From: Spartobacteria bacterium
GTDB lineage: Bacteria; Verrucomicrobiota; Verrucomicrobiia; Chthoniobacterales; UBA10450
DNA length: 8,537 nt
Reading direction: 5' to 3'
Assembly: GCA_021324035.1 (NCBI GenBank)
Contig: JAJPJU010000235.1
Location: forward strand, 1 to 8,537
Below, piece by piece: positions 1 through 7,100 of the stretch (its first letter is position 1; each line of letters starts with the position of its first letter). A model generated the notes under the pieces. It ran no database searches. It was not told where the DNA came from and was given only the letters and a program-made list of their open reading frames with translations. Made by a program: the position numbers and the translations under genes.

Positions 1-992
<992 letters not shown>

Positions 993-1152
993 GGGAAAGG
1001 GCAATCCTACCCGCAGGCCCAGGCCACGGGCAAGATGCAATGTAGCAGGTTTACAGCATTAAGGTTAAGGTGGTCAGTGGAACGTGAGGTTTCGCCCTAG
1101 GAGAAATCACTACCACGATTAAGGCGTGGAAAGTGCCGTAGACAGAGCTAGC
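993..1152. other. Divergent intergenic region between ino1 and the exporter block
   Basis: This short region must hold the promoters of ino1 (leftward) and probably of the exporter block (rightward). I see no convincing sigma-70 promoter. On the minus strand there is a weak pair, TTGCCC then 18 nt then TAGGAT, ending 11 nt before the ino1 ATG; it would give a nearly leaderless transcript, and the same AGGA could instead be a poorly spaced ribosome site. On the plus strand TTTACA at 1050-1055 has no matching -10. TTAAGG occurs twice in tandem at 1059-1070 and again near 1119, and AGGAG at 1099-1103 is too far from any in-frame start. No RNA gene or operator can be supported. Confidence 0.35.
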
Positions 1153-2574
1153 ATGCAAGCATTTTTCAGGATGTTCGTTAGGACCAAACATGCTGGCCGT
1201 CTGGCGGCGATTCTGGGGGCATTTTTAGCCCTTGGATTCGGAGGCTTTACCCTCGCCCAGCCCCCTACTTATACCATCGACCAGGGCGTCGCTTTGGCCG
1301 ATAACCAGAACCCCGACATCCTGATCGCCCGCAAAAAACTGGAGGCAGCCAGGGGCAGCTTGATGGAGGCCCGGGCCGGTTATTTGCCTTCTGTGATCTC
1401 TTCAGGCTTCGCAGACAAACGCCAAACCCAGACCAATTCCGACCTTCGTGAGCAGGATTACAACGCTTCGGTCCGAGCACTGGAAAATGTTTATACCGGC
1501 GGCGCAGTTTCCAACCAGGTGGCGATCGCGCGGTTGCAGATCGAAAAACAAAAATGTGAGCTGGAGGAAGTTCAGAACAAGGTGGCGATGGATGTGCGGG
1601 TCGGTTTTTACGACGTGCTTTTGAACCGTGCCAAAGTTCGCGTCCGCGAAAACTCGGTCCGCGTTTTGGGCGAAGAGCTCAAAACACAGGAGGAGCGATT
1701 GAAGGCGGGCATCGTCGGAACATTGAATGTGCATCGTGCCCAGGTCGCTTTGGCTAACGAGGAGCCCGAACTCGCCAATGCCAAGACTGAGCTGGGGAAT
1801 TCCTACCTTCGGTTGGGCGAACTTTTTGGCATCGATTATCGCACCCAACCCAGCCAATCCGGATTCGAAGTGGCCGGGCAGTTGCAATACGCCGCGCTCC
1901 ATCCGGATTTAAACGAATGTCTGGGCCGCGCGGACGCGAAACGGGCCGAGATCAGAGCGCGCCAAATCGATGTCGAAATCGAAGACCACCAATATCTGGT
2001 CGATCGCTCGGAGCTGCGGCCCCACGTTCAGCTTTTTTCCGGATACGAAGTTTATAGCGAGCGCGATCCGAATGTGGGACCGGAATTCAACCACGGCTAT
2101 CTCGTCGGGGTGAACGCGACCTGGCATTTGTTCGATGGTTTCGCGACCAAAGGCCGAATGCAGGCGACCCACGCCCGCGGCGAAGCAGCCCGGGCGGCGC
2201 TGGAGGCTGCGCGACGATCGGTCGCGTCGGAAGTGCGCAGCGCGTTCCTCGATTTGCAGCAATCGGACAACGTTCTCGAATCCGAAACCAAAAATGTTCA
2301 GACCGCCGACGAGTCGCTTGAAATTACAAAATCGAATCTCGCCGCCGGACTCGGAACCCAGCTCGACATTTTGCAGGCCGCAGCCGACGTGACTCGGACC
2401 CGAACCACCCGGTTGAGCGCGATTTATTTGCACAACGTCGCGCTCGCTCGCCTCGCCCGCGCAACCGGAAGCACACCGCAAGAGCTCGATTTCACCTCGA
2501 ATCGTTCGAAGAAAAAGAGCGAGCAGCAGGCCGTCGATATGACTAGGCCGCCGGCAAAAATCACCAGCCGATGA
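1153..2574 (+). CDS. TolC-type outer-membrane efflux channel, copy 1
   Basis: This is an outer-membrane factor: a trimeric beta-barrel with a long periplasmic helical tunnel, forming the exit duct of a tripartite exporter. Taking the ATG at 1153 gives 473 residues. A signal peptide is visible, with basic residues at 10-16, a hydrophobic core at about 17-34 and likely cleavage after Ala35 (TLA before QPP). The mature part shows the two-fold repeat of the family. It begins YTIDQGVALADNQNPDI, with long alanine- and glutamate-rich heptad helices and a second half starting near the stretch that contains LNECLGRADAKRAEIRARQ. It closes with the helix motif YLHNVALARLARATG and a charged tail rich in Lys and Ser. 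The start is uncertain: GTG 1126, ATG 1153 and ATG 1171 are all in frame with weak ribosome sites, and 1171 also leaves a good signal peptide. It is first in the exporter block. Confidence 0.9.
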   Translation: MQAFFRMFVRTKHAGRLAAILGAFLALGFGGFTLAQPPTYTIDQGVALADNQNPDILIARKKLEAARGSLMEARAGYLPSVISSGFADKRQTQTNSDLREQDYNASVRALENVYTGGAVSNQVAIARLQIEKQKCELEEVQNKVAMDVRVGFYDVLLNRAKVRVRENSVRVLGEELKTQEERLKAGIVGTLNVHRAQVALANEEPELANAKTELGNSYLRLGELFGIDYRTQPSQSGFEVAGQLQYAALHPDLNECLGRADAKRAEIRARQIDVEIEDHQYLVDRSELRPHVQLFSGYEVYSERDPNVGPEFNHGYLVGVNATWHLFDGFATKGRMQATHARGEAARAALEAARRSVASEVRSAFLDLQQSDNVLESETKNVQTADESLEITKSNLAAGLGTQLDILQAAADVTRTRTTRLSAIYLHNVALARLARATGSTPQELDFTSNRSKKKSEQQAVDMTRPPAKITSR

Positions 2575-2597
2575 ATCTCCGATTTATTATCGCGATT
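2560..2597 (+). repeat. Left copy of an imperfect direct repeat flanking the palindrome
   Basis: Positions 2560-2597 align without gaps to 2658-2695 (offset 98) with 27 of 38 identical bases. The match includes the shared CCAGCC before each ATG, the ATGA itself, CGATT and the later CGATT. The left copy spans the end of channel 1 and the start of the small leader frame. Confidence 0.5.
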
Positions 2598-2672
2598 GTA
2601 GACCGTCTGTGTCAGACGCCGCGCCGACTCACAGAGACGGCCTACAAGATCGACCTCATATCCAGCCAATGA
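2571..2672 (+). CDS. Possible 33-codon coupling leader ORF between the two channel genes
   Basis: An ATG at 2571-2573 overlaps the TGA stop of channel 1 (2572-2574). It opens a 33-codon frame that ends with TGA at 2670-2672, overlapping the ATG of channel 2 (2669-2671). Both junctions are ATGA, the usual layout for translational re-initiation. The peptide begins MNLRFIIAIV, which resembles the start of channel 2 (MRFRFTITIL). The rest is encoded by the palindromic repeat and looks like no protein I know. It may be a remnant of an earlier, duplicated start of channel 2 rather than a selected gene. Ribosomes terminating on channel 1 could move through it to channel 2. A random 33-codon open frame is not rare, so confidence is limited. 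Confidence 0.35.
   Translation: MNLRFIIAIVDRLCQTPRRLTETAYKIDLISSQ
2598..2645. repeat. Palindromic, REP-like element between the channel genes
   Basis: The left arm GTAGACCGTCTGTG starting at 2598 pairs with the right arm CACAGAGACGGCCTAC ending at 2645, with one mismatch and a 2-base bulge. Between them is a GC-rich centre. A smaller nested hairpin, CGTCTG-TGT-CAGACG, lies at 2604-2618. There is no T-run after the right arm, so it does not look like an intrinsic terminator. The form suits a dispersed palindromic repeat, which could stall 3' exonucleases or modulate expression of channel 2 relative to channel 1. Only one copy is present in the window, so its repetitive nature is inferred. Confidence 0.6.
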
Positions 2673-2695
2673 GATTTCGATTCACAATCACGATT
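2658..2695 (+). repeat. Right copy of an imperfect direct repeat flanking the palindrome
   Basis: This is the partner of the copy at 2560-2597. It contains the ATG of channel 2 and the first codons of its signal peptide. The similarity also shows at protein level (MNLRFIIAIV in the left copy, MRFRFTITIL in this one). That points to a local duplication of a gene start rather than a mobile-element target duplication, which would normally be shorter. Confidence 0.5.
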
Positions 2696-3976
2696 CTCTG
2701 GTTGTCGATTTTGCCGATTGCGCCGGCGATTACGTTGGATCAAACGCTTCAGTCCACGCTCGACAACAATCCGGCGATCCAGCAGGCGAAACTGAAACTC
2801 GAAGCAGCGGCCGGGCGCCGGCTCGTTTTTCGATCGGTGATTTGGCCGGGCGTAAAAATGAATGTCCCGGGCGGCGTTCAAGGCGGAGATCGTGCAGGCA
2901 GCACGTCCACCAAGTTGTTTGGATTCGTGCGTGGCGCGTTGAATCAGCCATTAATCGACATGGCGATTCCGCCGTCGCTTCGTCGTGGCGACATCGAAGT
3001 TCTGATCGCGCAACAACAGTTGAATCTGGCGGTCGAAAACCAACTGCACGACGCGCGGATTGCGTTTTATTCCGCACTGTATCAGCGAGATCTGAGATCG
3101 CTTCGCGACAAACAGCGGCTGCGGCTGGACGAAAACGTCGCCAGCCAAAGTGATCGTTACAACGCCGGCCTGGTCGATCGAAGCGCATTCACCACGGCGA
3201 CAGTCGAAGCGCGCGGACTCGATCCCATGGTTGAAGATGCGCAGCGAGCATATTCGGCCGCGCAATTACAGCTCGCCCAGGCGATGGCAAAGGATTTGAA
3301 ATCGAAAACGCCACTGCCGGAACCTGAAGGCGAACTGACATACGCGACAGTGAATGTCGATTTGAGCAAGGAAATAGACACTGCTCTCGATCAACGAACC
3401 GACATCAAGCTTGCGCGACTGCTCGTTCGCGCCGCCAATGAAGACGAGCGCATCATCGCGGCCGGCTATTATCCGTCGGCAACGGGTAGTTTGACTGCCG
3501 ATTACATCCCGGTGACTGGAATTCATCGCGAGGGGTCAACCAGCCGCAACCAGGATTTTGTCGGTTCTGAAATTCGCGAGGGAGCCGCTTATACCTGGCA
3601 GGTGATCGACAACGGCAAAGTTGGCGGCGCGGTCCTGAAAGCGCGTTCGGCCAAAGAGATCAACGAGCTCGAACTGAAAAAGTTGGAGGCGAATGTTGGA
3701 CAGCAGCTTTCGCGAATCCGCAATCAGCTCAACGGAATTGCCGAACGTCACAATGCATTGATCTCCGGTGCCAGCAACGCCGAGCAGGCGGCCTCCGCGG
3801 TCCAGCAGAATTTGGGCAGCGGCCTTTCGTCGCAACTCGAATACCGCGTGGCGGAGAGCAGTTTTCTGAAAACGCAAAGCGGGCTGCTGGAAGCCAGCTA
3901 TCTGCAAAATGTGGCCCTGGCCGACTGGGACCGGGCCACAGGGCGCTATTTTCAATTCTCGCAAGATATGCGTTAG
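2669..3976 (+). CDS. TolC-type outer-membrane efflux channel, copy 2
   Basis: A second, divergent outer-membrane factor of 435 residues. The ATG at 2669 is chosen because it starts a clean signal peptide: MRFRF, then hydrophobic residues to about 19, then cleavage after APA at residue 20. The longer GTG start at 2609 would begin inside the palindromic repeat and would bury the signal peptide. The mature protein starts ITLDQTLQSTLDNNPAI, the canonical TolC repeat opening, and has long polar and alanine-rich helices in both halves. It ends with YLQNVALADWDRATGRYF, matching the end of copy 1. Similarity to copy 1 is mainly at these family motifs, so it is an old paralogue rather than a recent duplicate. 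It is followed after 9 bp by the adaptor gene, which makes it the likelier partner of this exporter. Functional partnership is inferred. Confidence 0.9.
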   Translation: MRFRFTITILWLSILPIAPAITLDQTLQSTLDNNPAIQQAKLKLEAAAGRRLVFRSVIWPGVKMNVPGGVQGGDRAGSTSTKLFGFVRGALNQPLIDMAIPPSLRRGDIEVLIAQQQLNLAVENQLHDARIAFYSALYQRDLRSLRDKQRLRLDENVASQSDRYNAGLVDRSAFTTATVEARGLDPMVEDAQRAYSAAQLQLAQAMAKDLKSKTPLPEPEGELTYATVNVDLSKEIDTALDQRTDIKLARLLVRAANEDERIIAAGYYPSATGSLTADYIPVTGIHREGSTSRNQDFVGSEIREGAAYTWQVIDNGKVGGAVLKARSAKEINELELKKLEANVGQQLSRIRNQLNGIAERHNALISGASNAEQAASAVQQNLGSGLSSQLEYRVAESSFLKTQSGLLEASYLQNVALADWDRATGRYFQFSQDMR

Positions 3977-3985
3977 TTCCAGTCC

Positions 3986-5134
3986 TTGAAAATCCCGGGC
4001 TCCAGGCGGCTTTTGTCGGTCGTAGTCGTGCTGCTAATCCTGATTTGCGGTGCGGCTTATTATTTTTTCATGCCGGTAGCGGATGTGGCGGTTGTTCGGC
4101 GCGGCACTGCGATCTCGGCCGTTTATGGAACGGTGCGAATCGAGCCGGCATTTGTCGTGCACGTCCGGGCGCAGAATTCCGGATTCATTCAGCTGGCTGA
4201 AGAGTTTTCCGCCGGCCGCGGGGCTATCGGCAAGAACGTGACCAAGGGACAAGTCCTGGCCACGATCGCGGACGAAACAACGGCGCGGCAATTGAAACAG
4301 GCCCAGGCCGATATGCGGGCGGCCATGGAACGGGCAAAGCTGCCCTTGCCATCCGAAGAACCACTCAAAGCGGCTGAAGATAATTTGCGCCGGCTCGAAC
4401 AAGTGGTCGCGACCGGAAACGTACCGGCGGTTGATTACGAAAAAGCCAAAAGCGAAGTGAACCGCCTGCGCGGTCAGCGCGACAACGAACGAATTGAGCG
4501 CGATCGCAATCTTCAGGCCCTGGATGAGGCGCAAAAGAAATTGGAATCGCAAATGCGCAATTCGGAGATCCGCGCCCCGATGGACGGATTGCTCAGTGCC
4601 GTGCTCACGATCGACGGCGAACTCGTTAATGAAGGCAATCAATTGTTCACGGTCTCGTCCCGTAAAACCTACGTGCGCGGCGAAGTGAATGAGGAGGACG
4701 TCGGCGAAGTGAAGGCAGGGATGAAAGCGAAAGTGCAGTTATACGCTTATCGCAACAACGTGTTCACGGCGAAGGTTTCTTCGGTTCAACCGGCGGCGGA
4801 TCCGGACACACAGCGTTACACGGTCATCTTGGAAATGGAAAAACCGCCGGACAATCTAATGGCCGGAATGACCGGCGAAATGAACATCATTACCGGCACA
4901 CACGAAAATGCGCTGCTCGTGCCCACGCGCGCGCTCATTGTAGACCAGGGTTGGATCGTGAAGCGGGGTATCGTGCAAAAGCGGACGATCAAAGTTGGTT
5001 TTCGCACACTCGACTTTAGCGAAGCATTGAGTGGCGTCTCGGCCGGTGACCGCATCGTCGTGTCCGATCAGGACAAATTGCGGACCGGCGAACCGGTGCG
5101 ACAACACCGGATCAACTTTTCGCCCACTCCGTGA
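3986..5134 (+). CDS. Periplasmic adaptor (membrane-fusion protein, HlyD/MacA/DevB type)
   Basis: The adaptor links the inner-membrane ABC permease to the TolC channel across the periplasm. It has 382 residues. The start is TTG at 3986, since no ATG precedes the membrane anchor; this gives the basic N-terminus MKIPGSRR and an uncleaved membrane segment at about 9-28. Domains follow the family order: first lipoyl half at about 56-97 (QNSGFIQL, GKNVTKGQVLATI), alpha-helical hairpin at about 98-192 with heptad-like charged helices, second lipoyl half at about 193-224 (EIRAPMDGLLS, GELVNEGNQLFTV), beta-barrel at about 225-305 (MAGMTGEMNI), and membrane-proximal domain at about 306-372 (LVPTRALI, GVSAGDRIVVS). 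No ribosome site is evident. Its TGA overlaps the GTG of the permease gene, which suggests coupled synthesis. The MFP family call is firm; the substrate is unknown. Confidence 0.92.
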   Translation: MKIPGSRRLLSVVVVLLILICGAAYYFFMPVADVAVVRRGTAISAVYGTVRIEPAFVVHVRAQNSGFIQLAEEFSAGRGAIGKNVTKGQVLATIADETTARQLKQAQADMRAAMERAKLPLPSEEPLKAAEDNLRRLEQVVATGNVPAVDYEKAKSEVNRLRGQRDNERIERDRNLQALDEAQKKLESQMRNSEIRAPMDGLLSAVLTIDGELVNEGNQLFTVSSRKTYVRGEVNEEDVGEVKAGMKAKVQLYAYRNNVFTAKVSSVQPAADPDTQRYTVILEMEKPPDNLMAGMTGEMNIITGTHENALLVPTRALIVDQGWIVKRGIVQKRTIKVGFRTLDFSEALSGVSAGDRIVVSDQDKLRTGEPVRQHRINFSPTP

Positions 5135-6369
5135 CCGCGCCGCTCTACATAGCGCTGCGTTTTGCCACGCATCGCAAACGCGCGCTTCTGCTCAGTCTTG
5201 TCGGAGTTATTTTCGGTGTCGGAATTTTTATCTGCACCCAGGCGCAGACCCAGGGATTCGCCCAGTTTTTTATTAATTCCACAATCGGCAGTAATGGCGC
5301 GCTGGTTTTGAAGTCACGATTTCAACCGCGCTATGAAGAACTGGTTGTTCCCACGAAAAATGTGAGCGCCCTCCCCGCGCGACGCAATTATTTCGAAGGC
5401 ATTCACAACGTCAGCGAAATCATGCGGGTTAGCCGGCAATTTTCGAACGTGGTCGCGTGCTCGCCGGTGCTTCGCGGTAATGTCAGTGCGAGGTCGGGAT
5501 TCGAGACGACCACAGTGGAGCTTTTCGGAATCGACCCAGCTTCACATCTGCGTACGACCGACCTGGCCAAACAAATCATTGACGGCAAATTTGATGATTT
5601 TACCAACAACACGACCGCGGTAATTCTCGGCTATAGATTGGCCGATCAGCTCGAGGTCGGCTGCGGGGACTCAATTCAATTGCTTTCGCCGGGGGGTGAG
5701 TATTGGCGTTTCATCGTAGGAGCCATTGCCCGCAGCGGGGTCGGCGCGATCGACGCCACGCGCGTTTACGCGCACACCCGCGTTGCCCAGCGACTGCTCA
5801 AGAAATCGTATCAAGCGTCCATGATTATCTATAAGTTGCGTGATCCGGACCGCGCTCCGGCGCTGGCCGCTCATTTCGAGACTTTGTTTCAGCATACTTC
5901 GCAAAGCTGGCAGGAGCGCGAGGAATCGACTTTGCAATTGTTTATCATGCTCCGTTTATCGGTCGCGATCACGGTTTCGCTGATGATTCTTCTGGCCGGT
6001 TTCGGAATTTTCAACGTCCTGACGATGTCGGTGCTTTCGAAAGTCAGAGAGATCGCGATTTTGCGCTCGATGGGCTATCGCCAGGTTGACATCTCGGCGA
6101 TTTTTCTCTGGCAGGGCGTTCTCATCGCGACAGTTGGCTCATTGATCGGGTGCTTTTTGGGCGCACTCCTGACGTGGATTGTTTCCAAAGTTCCGATTCA
6201 CATCCGCGGTTTGCTCTACACCAATCACTTTTTGGTGGTGTGGGACTGGCGACATTATTTTTGGGCAACTGTACTCGCCGGGATCGCCGTGTTCATCGCC
6301 AGCTACGTTCCCGCGAAACGCGCGGCGCTGCTGCAACCCGTGGATACATTGAGAGGATCGAGTTTTTGA
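5131..6369 (+). CDS. ABC exporter permease, FtsX/LolC/MacB/DevC type
   Basis: This is the inner-membrane subunit of the exporter, 412 residues, with the four-segment topology of type VII ABC permeases. Membrane segment 1 lies at about 18-36 (RALLLSLVGVIFGVGIFI). A periplasmic domain occupies about 40-270 (MacB-PCD-like, with VILGYRLADQL and an SIQLLSPGGE strand). Segments 2, 3 and 4 lie at about 272-298, 323-350 and 374-393. After segment 2 comes the cytoplasmic coupling stretch VREIAILRSMGYR (305-317), the hallmark that docks on the ATPase. The C-terminus LQPVDTLRG is also typical. The start is GTG at 5131 in a GTGA overlap with the adaptor stop. The C-terminal FtsX half is clearest; the periplasmic domain is less conserved, as usual in substrate- or partner-specific members. 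These proteins work by mechanotransmission, not by a membrane channel (family knowledge). Confidence 0.9.
   Translation: MTAPLYIALRFATHRKRALLLSLVGVIFGVGIFICTQAQTQGFAQFFINSTIGSNGALVLKSRFQPRYEELVVPTKNVSALPARRNYFEGIHNVSEIMRVSRQFSNVVACSPVLRGNVSARSGFETTTVELFGIDPASHLRTTDLAKQIIDGKFDDFTNNTTAVILGYRLADQLEVGCGDSIQLLSPGGEYWRFIVGAIARSGVGAIDATRVYAHTRVAQRLLKKSYQASMIIYKLRDPDRAPALAAHFETLFQHTSQSWQEREESTLQLFIMLRLSVAITVSLMILLAGFGIFNVLTMSVLSKVREIAILRSMGYRQVDISAIFLWQGVLIATVGSLIGCFLGALLTWIVSKVPIHIRGLLYTNHFLVVWDWRHYFWATVLAGIAVFIASYVPAKRAALLQPVDTLRGSSF
6351..6356 (+). promoter_or_regulatory. Ribosome binding site deciding the TTG start of the ATPase gene
   Basis: GAGAGG lies 9 nt before the TTG at 6366, inside the 3' end of the permease gene. 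It is among the best-placed ribosome sites in the window and supports the TTG start over the 72-codon upstream extension. Confidence 0.55.
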
Positions 6370-7082
6370 AAGACGACATTTCCCTTAGCTGTCGCGATCT
6401 CGAACGATTCCTCGGCGAAGAGGAAGAACGGGTTCACGCGCTTCGCGGAGTTTCGCTCAATGTCGAAGCTGGAAGCCTGCATGCCGTAGTCGGTCCATCC
6501 GGCTGCGGAAAAAGTACACTGCTCTACATCCTCGGTCTGCTCGATGTGCCCGATGCCGGTTCGGTGGAGATTGGCTCGACCCTGATCGCAGGTTTGAGTG
6601 ACGAAGAGTTGGCCCGACGCCGAAACCAATTAATTGGTTTTATTTTCCAATTTCACTTTCTAATGGAGGACTTCACCGCGCAAGAAAACGTGATGATTCC
6701 GATGCGCCGGCTCGGCCAGCTAAATGATGAGGCTATGTCATCTCGGGCGGCTGACTTGCTAAAAGCTGTCGGTCTCGGCGACAAAATTCGCCGTCAAAGC
6801 CGTCACCTTTCCGGCGGCGAACAACAACGCGTCGCCATTGCGAGAGCGCTGGCGAACGATCCCCAAGTCATTCTTGCCGACGAACCAACCGGAAATCTCG
6901 ACACCAACAATTCTCAGCGCGCCTTCGAGCTGCTATCAAACATTGTCCGCGCCCGAGACAAAGCACTGTTGCTCGTTACTCACAACCGATTCATCGCCGA
7001 CGCCTGCGATTGGGTCCACGAAATGAAGGATGGCCGCATCGTCACCAGCCATCCGCACGGCCAGCGCATCCTGGTGTCGTAG
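6366..7082 (+). CDS. ABC exporter ATPase, LolD/MacB/DevA type
   Basis: The nucleotide-binding subunit that powers the exporter at the cytoplasmic face, 238 residues. All motifs are intact: Walker A GPSGCGKST at 43-51, Q-loop FQFHFLMEDFTAQENV with Gln95, signature LSGGEQQRVAIARAL at 148-162, Walker B VILADEP at 168-174 followed by the D-loop GNLD, and switch His206 in LLVTHN. The Q-loop region FQFHFLMEDFTA is closer to LolD (lipoprotein release, FQFHHLL-type) than to the MacB ATPase domain. The start is TTG at 6366, in a TTGA overlap with the permease stop and preceded by GAGAGG; the frame is open back to 6150, but that part lies inside the permease gene and has no ABC sequence. The family and activity are near certain. 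The choice between LolD-like lipoprotein release and DevA-like export rests on the neighbours, which favour export. Confidence 0.94.
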   Translation: MKDDISLSCRDLERFLGEEEERVHALRGVSLNVEAGSLHAVVGPSGCGKSTLLYILGLLDVPDAGSVEIGSTLIAGLSDEELARRRNQLIGFIFQFHFLMEDFTAQENVMIPMRRLGQLNDEAMSSRAADLLKAVGLGDKIRRQSRHLSGGEQQRVAIARALANDPQVILADEPTGNLDTNNSQRAFELLSNIVRARDKALLLVTHNRFIADACDWVHEMKDGRIVTSHPHGQRILVS

Positions 7083-7100
7083 CTCAACTCCCCCATTTCC

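Noticed and set aside
1909..2481. A 190-codon open frame on the minus strand.
   Set aside because: It is antisense to channel 1, which carries the clear TolC family sequence; the frame has no recognisable domain.
2598..2645. Intrinsic transcription terminator.
   Set aside because: The hairpin is strong but no T-tract follows, and the downstream genes need transcription from upstream since I see no promoter after it.
2598..2645. CRISPR repeat.
   Set aside because: There is a single palindrome, without regularly spaced copies or nearby cas genes.
2609..2668. A GTG start 20 codons upstream for channel 2.
   Set aside because: It begins inside the palindrome and would place a hydrophilic stretch before an otherwise standard signal peptide.
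6150..6365. A 72-codon N-terminal extension of the ATPase gene.
   Set aside because: It lies wholly within the permease coding region, has no ABC sequence, and the TTG at 6366 has a well-placed GAGAGG and gives the normal family length.
5131..7082. Classical LolCDE lipoprotein-release complex.
   Set aside because: The subunits are similar, but there is one permease only, no LolA or LolB, and the genes are embedded with an adaptor and TolC channels.
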